Translations under genes and position numbers: made by a program
Shown here: in pieces, positions 34,229 through 39,106 of the stretch
Layout of the letters: every line of letters begins with the position of its first letter
Position numbering within the stretch: the stretch's first letter is position 1
The notes under the pieces: generated by a model
Told to the model about the DNA's origin: nothing
The model's input: only the letters and a program-made list of their open reading frames with translations
Databases searched by the model: none
From: Fundicoccus ignavus
Lineage (GTDB): Bacteria > Bacillota > Bacilli > Lactobacillales > Aerococcaceae
Direction: 5' to 3'
DNA length: 39,106 nt
NCBI RefSeq assembly: GCF_009659375.1
Contig: NZ_WJQT01000023.1
Coordinates: forward strand, 1-39,106

Positions 34229-36145
34229 CTATTTAGTGATGACATAAGAGTGAACAAGTTGTGTTTCACGGTTATCTAAATCTTCCCCAACTACTTGATA
34301 GAGATGATAAGTGACTTCTTCAGAAGAAACTTCAATGACGGCATAATGTTGGAAGTTAGATTCTCTCGCATTTGAATGACCACCTGAGTAGAATGAAGAA
34401 ACAAATGGTTGTTCCTCAGTTAATAATAACTCACGGAAATTCGCGATGTCTTCTTCAGTTAATTCATGTCCGAATAAGTCTTCATAAGTTTCATGAATAT
34501 CTTCTTCTTCTAAAATCCACTCGAAACTTTCTAATTTGTAAATTGTATTATAAGTCTTTGTTCCAGCAGTATTTGGAACAAAGAAGACAGTTCCTTCAGG
34601 GTTTTCAAAAGTTGTTACATCACCTTCAGTTTCACCAGCAGTAGCAACTTCAGCATTGCCAAATACTTCTGGATTATGTTTTAAAGCGTGAGTCACAGAT
34701 AAGTTGTGGTCATGTCCATTGAAGACTAAATCCACATCATACTCATCAAGTACTGACATTAAGTCATCACGAACTAATTGAACACTCTCATCTTCTAAAG
34801 AGTGATAAGATGATGAAAACATTGGACGGTGGTAACTAACGAATACCCAGTCAATCTCGCCATTTGCTTTAGCTTCTTGAGCTTTTATTAACTCTTCCTC
34901 AAACCAAGCCATTTGATCTTCTAAAATTGCTGGTGCTAAATCCTCATCAGATTCGCTACTTTGTTCTGTGTTTAACACGATAAATTGCACGCCATTGTAG
35001 CGAGTAGAATAAGCGACACCAGACTCCATGCCTTCTAAATCATTATCAGTGTTGATATGATCGATAAAGTTCTCATTGTCATGGTTACCCGTCACAAAAA
35101 GATGAGGCATCTCATTGTTTAAAGGCAGTAAAGCGTCTAAAGTTAATTGCCATTCTGTATCATTCCAGTCATCATTGACTACATCACCAGAATGTAAGGC
35201 GAATAGGGCATCTTGTGCATCAGCGTTTTCTAACATAGATTCTACCGTTGACTTAGAATAATCTGCCTCTGACCGTTGATTTTCAGAAGAAAATGCATTT
35301 TGCGTGTCTGTGTAGTGGATGAAAGTGAAGACGTCGTTTGCTTCGCTGGCTGTTTTAAAAGTTGCTTCAGCCGATAATTCATCGGCTTGATTCCCAACAG
35401 CATAGTGATAAACCGTATTCGGTGTTAGGTCTGTAGCAGTTGCTTTATAAGTTGTTTCTGAAAAAGCAGGATAGGGTAAAGCCAATGAGTAATTATCAAA
35501 GCCTTTATCTAACCATAATAAGTTATCAGATGTAAAAGCTTCATCCGTGTAATAACCAATCACTTCATCTGCATGTTCAACCGCAAACCAAGGATTATCA
35601 TCATCAGTCATCGGCTCGTCTTCCTCTTCGTCCCACATAATTGCGAAAACATAATGACCATCGTCAGTTGTTTGGATGTGGAAAGCATCCTCTACTGTCT
35701 GGATATCTGGCGTAATTTCAGTAGCATCTTCGATTGATTGCCCGTCTTCCCAAAGGTATACCTTTGCAGCTTCATCGGCATCCGTTGTATGCCATTGGAA
35801 ATGCATTGAAGTCGCTGGATCACTCGTTAAGTTTGTTGTGATTCTATTTGGTGTATTGTTCACAGGTGCTTCTGGATTCGCAGGATTTTCCTGAGTAACC
35901 TCAGCAGTTTCCCCACCAATTGTGACAGAAACTAGCTGATCTTCCTCATCAAATTCTAGACCATCATTTTCTGTAATCGCACCTTCAGAATAAGCAATAT
36001 CATTGGCTCTTTCGTCATTAGCAACTTGTGTTTCTTCAATAATTGAACCCTCGACAGTCGTTTGAGCTTGCACATTGACACCAACACCCGATAAAATAGA
36101 AGAAGTTAGTAAAGCCGATAGAATCAATTTCTTCAGAGATTTCAT
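34229..36145 (-). CDS. secreted metallophosphoesterase (purple acid phosphatase-like)
   Basis: A 638-residue exported protein. Signal peptide: MKSLKKLILSALLTSSILSG with cleavage probably after VQAQ (about residue 30). Residues about 85-260 hold a fibronectin-like N-terminal domain as in purple acid phosphatases (TTNLTSDPATSMHFQWHT). The calcineurin-like core follows: FTFIHYTDTQN, LHSGDVVNDDW, LFVTGNHDNENF, FVSYHRPMF and LVFNGHDHNLS, giving all the metal ligands expected. The first 90 residues and the whole protein are very acidic. Start ATG 36145 after AAGGGTG; an upstream in-frame ATG (36163) would spoil the signal peptide. It probably releases phosphate outside the cell. No sorting motif is seen. 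Confidence 0.92.
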   Translation of the reverse strand: MKSLKKLILSALLTSSILSGVGVNVQAQTTVEGSIIEETQVANDERANDIAYSEGAITENDGLEFDEEDQLVSVTIGGETAEVTQENPANPEAPVNNTPNRITTNLTSDPATSMHFQWHTTDADEAAKVYLWEDGQSIEDATEITPDIQTVEDAFHIQTTDDGHYVFAIMWDEEEDEPMTDDDNPWFAVEHADEVIGYYTDEAFTSDNLLWLDKGFDNYSLALPYPAFSETTYKATATDLTPNTVYHYAVGNQADELSAEATFKTASEANDVFTFIHYTDTQNAFSSENQRSEADYSKSTVESMLENADAQDALFALHSGDVVNDDWNDTEWQLTLDALLPLNNEMPHLFVTGNHDNENFIDHINTDNDLEGMESGVAYSTRYNGVQFIVLNTEQSSESDEDLAPAILEDQMAWFEEELIKAQEAKANGEIDWVFVSYHRPMFSSSYHSLEDESVQLVRDDLMSVLDEYDVDLVFNGHDHNLSVTHALKHNPEVFGNAEVATAGETEGDVTTFENPEGTVFFVPNTAGTKTYNTIYKLESFEWILEEEDIHETYEDLFGHELTEEDIANFRELLLTEEQPFVSSFYSGGHSNARESNFQHYAVIEVSSEEVTYHLYQVVGEDLDNRETQLVHSYVITK

Positions 36146-36183
36146 TTCATTCACCCTTATCATTTTTTTAACTTACAATTTTA

Positions 36184-36233
36184 ATTATATCTGATAAATG
36201 TAAATTCCCTGTAAATTTCAGATGTATTTCAGG
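36184..36233 (-). promoter_or_regulatory. phosphatase promoter with three tandem 11-bp repeats (Pho-box-like)
   Basis: On the minus strand TATAAT is at 36184-36189, with no recognisable -35 box. In its place lie three contiguous 11-bp units: CCTGAAATACA (36223-36233), TCTGAAATTTA (36212-36222) and CAGGGAATTTA (36201-36211). Tandem 11-bp repeats over the -35 are the hallmark of PhoB/PhoP-type activators. Control by phosphate is inferred from this and from the gene product. Confidence 0.6.
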
Positions 36234-36352
36234 TAAAGTTATTATTCACAAATAAAACGAGTCAGCTACTTTGGAAGAGCTTTTTAATCGACATGCGTTT
36301 TGAGTAAAATGCAGATAGAACTTGTTTCAGTCAACATTAAGGAGGAAGTCGT

Positions 36353-36768
36353 TTGAAGGCAATGAAAGTTCGTCTCTTTATCTACATCGGCCTGATTTTA
36401 TTGGGGTCGCTCCCTAATCAACCTATGTTGATATAGATGATTCAATCAATCAAAAGTTTATTGAGATATCAAACCGACAAGCATCATTCAATAATATGAG
36501 TACAGATGAAAAACTTGCAGAGATAGCAAATTTAATATAAAGTTAATTAAAGAAGAACGGTAAGTTTCTTACACTTGATTATTCTACGATTTGTTTTGAT
36601 TATATTTCTAACGAAGTAGTAACAAGCTATAGAAAGAAAATGCATTGTTTTAGGCATGCCACAGATGATGCAATATCGGAAAGAAAAACCTATTCGGAAG
36701 AACAAAAAAGCTTCTTTGTTGATTACGGATTGACCATTGTTAAAGTAATACTTTCTTTGCTGGAATAA
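36353..36768 (+). pseudogene. decayed gene of unknown function, possibly fused from two scraps
   Basis: A ribosome site AAGGAGGAAG precedes a short hydrophobic start (MKVRLFIYIGLILLGSLPNQ, from 36363) that soon stops. In another frame from 36424 the text YVDIDDSINQKFIEISNRQA, SFNNMSTDEKLAEIANLI is followed by two stops (TAA..TAA near 36538), then in the same frame LKKNGKFLTLDYSTICFDYI, SNEVVTSYRKKMHCFRHATD and KSFFVDYGLTIVKVI to TAA at 36768. The second part was clearly a real soluble protein of about 110 or more residues. I do not recognise the family with certainty. The divergent neighbour is the phosphoesterase. Confidence 0.6.
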
Positions 36769-37009
36769 AAACTGAGTAGACAAGTTTTTCGGGACAAACA
36801 TGATTCCAACTTGTCGGAGGCATTTTTTCAAATCGGATAAAGGAACTGATATCTTCCCACATACGAAAGCCATCAGTGGATTAATTCCCCGATTTCATTT
36901 ATGTTACAAATTTGAGCCATAGAGGTTCAAGAGGTTTACCATCGTAATTATTCTATTTTTCTAGAAAGATTATTATCAATTAGACCTTGTATTAATAACA
37001 GGAGGTATT

Positions 37010-37528
37010 ATGAGAACATATAAAGATAAAGAAGAGCTAAAATTTGAGATAAATAAAAGTTTTGAAAAGTATATTTCTGAATTCAATAATATCCCAGAAT
37101 CACTGAAAGACAAAAGCGTTGACGAAGTTGACAGAACACCATCTGAAAACCTTGCTTATCAAGTTGGCTGGACAACATTGCTCCTGCAATGGGAAGCCGA
37201 TGAGAAAAATGGTTTAACAGTAAAGACACCATCAGATATGTTTAGGTGGAATCAGCTTGGTGAATTATATCAGTGGTTTTCAGATACCTATGCAAATTTA
37301 TCCTTAGAGGAGTTAAAGGATAGACTAAACAGAAATGTTATTTCAATCAATAAAATGATTGATGTACTAAGTGATGAAGAATTATTTTTACCTCATATGA
37401 GAAAGTGGGCTGATGAAGCTACAAAAACAGCAGTATGGGAAGTATATAAATTTATTCACGTTAATACTGTTGCTCCTTTTGGGACTTTTAGAACCAAGAT
37501 AAGAAAATGGAAAAAGATAGCACTATGA
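37010..37528 (+). CDS. ClbS/DfsB-family four-helix-bundle protein
   Basis: A 172-residue soluble protein starting 5 nt after CAGGAGG. RTYKDKEELKFEINKSFEKY, NLAYQVGWTTLLLQWEADEK, TPSDMFRWNQLGELYQWFSD and FGTFRTKIRKWKK mark the ClbS/DfsB (DUF1706, DinB-like) family. ClbS is a self-protection hydrolase for colibactin; most Firmicutes members have no known substrate. It appears intact and alone. It could be an accessory resistance or DNA-damage-related gene, but nothing near it tells which. A long unsupported frame overlapping its end (37507-37758) is not a gene. Confidence 0.9.
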   Translation: MRTYKDKEELKFEINKSFEKYISEFNNIPESLKDKSVDEVDRTPSENLAYQVGWTTLLLQWEADEKNGLTVKTPSDMFRWNQLGELYQWFSDTYANLSLEELKDRLNRNVISINKMIDVLSDEELFLPHMRKWADEATKTAVWEVYKFIHVNTVAPFGTFRTKIRKWKKIAL

Positions 37529-37719
37529 AACTAAGTTCAGTTACTTGGCAAACTATTCTCATAAGTACAATCCTATCTGGATATGTTCCTGCATACAAGG
37601 TTCAATCTTGGATATCTTCCCACATACGCAAGTCCACAATGGATATGTTCCCTCAAAGAGAATTAAGTAAAAAAGGAAAATGGAAATTGTCCTTTGACAG
37701 CTATGAATTCCTCTCAAAA

Positions 37720-37810
37720 CACGTTGAGACGGTAACACTACTTGTGAAAGAGCATTAGTGACAGAAGAAGTAGATGTTCCGCCCATGCACGGACTTCCCA
37801 AGAAGACAAG
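37720..37810 (+). repeat. 91-bp repeat, copy 2 (CACGTTGAGACGGTA head, type II tail)
   Basis: Direct copy of 32506-32596, about 85 of 91 identical, 5.2 kb away. Upstream, ATATCTTCCCACATACG (near 37611) also occurs near 36850, so more of this neighbourhood is repetitive. The about 185 bp that follow contain no gene. Confidence 0.8.
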
Positions 37811-37995
37811 TCGATAGGCGCAGTCTGATTGGTAGAAGTCGTCTGCTGAGTGTGTCGTATTGCTTGAGGCTGTTAGAGCTTAACGATATACAGCCTTAGC
37901 TGCGTAACAAAGTGTAGCTGATGCAAAAGGTTAGAGACTAAAATCTTGATGTTATAATGTTCTTGATGGACCACATAAGAACTTCCACTAATATT

Positions 37996-38037
37996 AAAAG
38001 GAGTAAACTTAGTTTAAAGATTAAGTGACTCCTTTTT
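37996..38037 (+). terminator. terminator-like hairpin before the IS3 copy
   Basis: AAAAGGAGT (37996-38004) pairs with ACTCCTTTT (38028-38036), and an inner AACTTA/TAAGT stem extends it; T residues follow. Confidence 0.75.
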
Positions 38038-38137
38038 ATTATGCAAGCAGGGGTATGAATAGGCTACACTAAGTTAGACAGTAAAATTAAGGTCTAGTAG
38101 AATGAAATAAAAGAACCTGAAACGGAGAGAATCTACC

Positions 38138-38425
38138 ATGACTGAAAAAAGAGTACGCAGAACGTTTACGCCAGAATTTAAAAGCCAAGTAGTATGACTT
38201 TATGAAAGCGGAAAACCACGTGCAGACATTATACGTGAATATGATCTTACAGCCTCTGCATTTGATAAATGGGTGAAACAAAGCCAAGCTTCTGGCTCTT
38301 TCAAAGAAAAGGATAATCGTACCCCTGAAGAAGAGGAATTAATCAAGCTTCGCAAAGAAAATCAACGTCTAATGATGGAGAATGATAGTTTAAAGCAAGC
38401 CGCGCTGATCATGGGACGAAAGTAG
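38138..38425 (+). pseudogene. IS3-family transposase orfA, nonsense mutated
   Basis: A 95-codon OrfA frame, MTEKRVRRTFTPEFKSQVV followed by TGA at codon 20 (38195-38197), then LYESGKPRADIIREYDLTAS, AFDKWVKQSQ and a heptad-rich end to TAG. The helix-turn-helix is otherwise well preserved. In the other copy codon 20 is open and codon 13 is the stop. Confidence 0.85.
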
Positions 38426-39106
38426 ATGTAATCCGTAATAACGCTCACAAATACTCGGTATCAGCAATGTGCGAAGTCTTTGGAATCGCTAGAAGTATCT
38501 ACTATTATGAATCCAAAAAAGAACCAGAGAACGACTCTTTAAATAAAGAGATTATCAAAGTCTTTAAAGCAAGCCGCAATAATTATGGCACGAGAAAAAT
38601 GAAAATTGAACTTGAAAAGAAGGGCTAATAGTTTCTAGAAGACGAATCAGTCGAATCATGAAAGCAGAAGAACTCGTATCAAGTTACACAGTCGCTCAGT
38701 TGAAGCCATTCAAGTTCTAAGTAAATGAAGTGCCAGTAAAAAAACATTCTGAATAGAGCTTTTGATTATCAGGCAGAATCAGCTGTTGTCGTTAGCGATT
38801 TAACTTATGTACGTGTAAATGGAAAATGGTATTACGTCTGTTTATTTGTTGATCTTTTTAATCGTGAAATTATTGGTCACAGCACTGGAGCGAACAAGAC
38901 ACCAGAGCTGGTATACAAAGCATTATCAAGCATTTCAAGACCATTATATTTGATCGAAACGTTTCACACAGATCGTGGAAGCGAATTTAAAAATCAATTG
39001 ATTGATGATGCATTAGAAACGTTCGGCATTCAACGCTCGTTGAGTATGAAAGAATGCCCTTACGACAACGAAGTGGCCGAAGCGATGTTTAAGGTCGTGA
39101 AAACGG
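38426..39106 (+). pseudogene. IS3-family transposase orfB, several frameshifts
   Basis: Frames give VIRNNAHKYSVSAMCEVFGI, ASRNNYGTRKMKIELEKK, then a one-base deletion near 38622 (AAGAAGGG against AAGAAAGGG in copy 1). A stop follows KPFKF near 38718, and an extra A lies near 38740. The integrase core then reads on: SDLTYVRVNGKWYYVCLFVD, LFNREIIGHSTGANKTPELV, FHTDRGSEFKNQ and ECPYDNEVAEAMF. The last part carries the second catalytic Asp and the region before the Glu. Truncated by the window end. Confidence 0.85.

Larger units (their letters stand above)
38059..39106 (+). mobile_element. IS3-family insertion sequence, decayed copy 2, cut by window edge
   Basis: Inverted copy of the element at the window start, beginning near 38059 with the terminal sequence TACACTAAGTTAGACA and running off the end. 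The last 23 bases mirror the first bases of the window. Both transposase frames are broken by mutations that differ from those in copy 1. Confidence 0.9.

Noticed and set aside
37507..37758. 83-residue open frame overlapping the end of the ClbS-like gene
   Set aside because: No ribosome site, and it runs through the 91-bp non-coding repeat. The matching repeat at 32506 gives a similar empty frame on the other strand.

Overview
The window looks like a chromosomal stretch of a low-GC Gram-positive bacterium of the order Lactobacillales (an Aerococcaceae/Carnobacteriaceae-like member is my guess; the sequence alone does not fix the genus). Reasons: strong AGGAGG-type ribosome binding sites, AT-rich DNA, two T-box riboswitches, a PdxR/PdxS pair, a CadD cadmium transporter, and IS3, IS30, IS1380 and ISL3 remnants of the kind common in this group. 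Both window ends lie at the same point inside two inverted, decayed copies of one IS3-family element, so the piece was probably cut at a repeat during assembly.

Layout. 1-1050: decayed IS3 copy (minus). 1.1-4.8 kb: accessory genes (AraC/GyrI-type regulator; TetR regulator plus membrane-anchored alpha/beta hydrolase behind a palindromic operator), bracketed by diverged non-coding repeats. 4.8-9.0 kb: tubby-like protein, two half-size chromate transporters and the MocR-type regulator PdxR on the minus strand, and divergent pdxS without pdxT. 9.1-12.2 kb: decayed large serine recombinases and an internally deleted IS1380 element. 12.2-16.8 kb: metF-metE and a divergent LysR regulator, with a 350-bp IS1380-derived miniature element (TSD TATCA) in the metE leader. 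16.8-18.5 kb: a graveyard (DUF6904-like pseudogene split by a 100-nt hairpin, a tandem palindrome array, TfoX-like and metY fragments). 18.6-20.9 kb: T-box-controlled metY and a YwbE-like gene. 21.3-28.2 kb: complete trpEGDCFBA operon behind its own promoter and T-box. 28.2-28.9 kb: mosaic extragenic repeats and a structured non-coding segment. 29.0-30.7 kb: PadR regulator with twin operators, DUF2812 and DUF3267 membrane proteins. 30.9-38.0 kb: IS30 remnant, the C-terminal part of a subtilisin-like protease (possibly from a lost phage-defence locus), cadD, an ISL3 remnant, a secreted metallophosphoesterase with Pho-box-like repeats, a decayed gene and a ClbS/DfsB-like protein. 38.06-39.1 kb: second IS3 copy.

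The metabolic core is sulfur amino acid synthesis (MetY makes homocysteine from O-acetylhomoserine; MetF supplies methyl-tetrahydrofolate; MetE makes methionine), tryptophan synthesis from chorismate, and PLP synthesis (PdxS), the cofactor of MetY and TrpB. The surrounding DNA is heavily remodelled by insertion elements and small palindromic repeats, many in visible decay. I found no tRNA, rRNA or CRISPR array. The items most worth checking are a PdxR whose PLP-anchoring lysine and pyridine-binding aspartate appear replaced, the modular extragenic repeats near 28.2-28.8 kb, the repeat family with head CACGTTGAGACGGTA, and the palindrome array at 17.8 kb.
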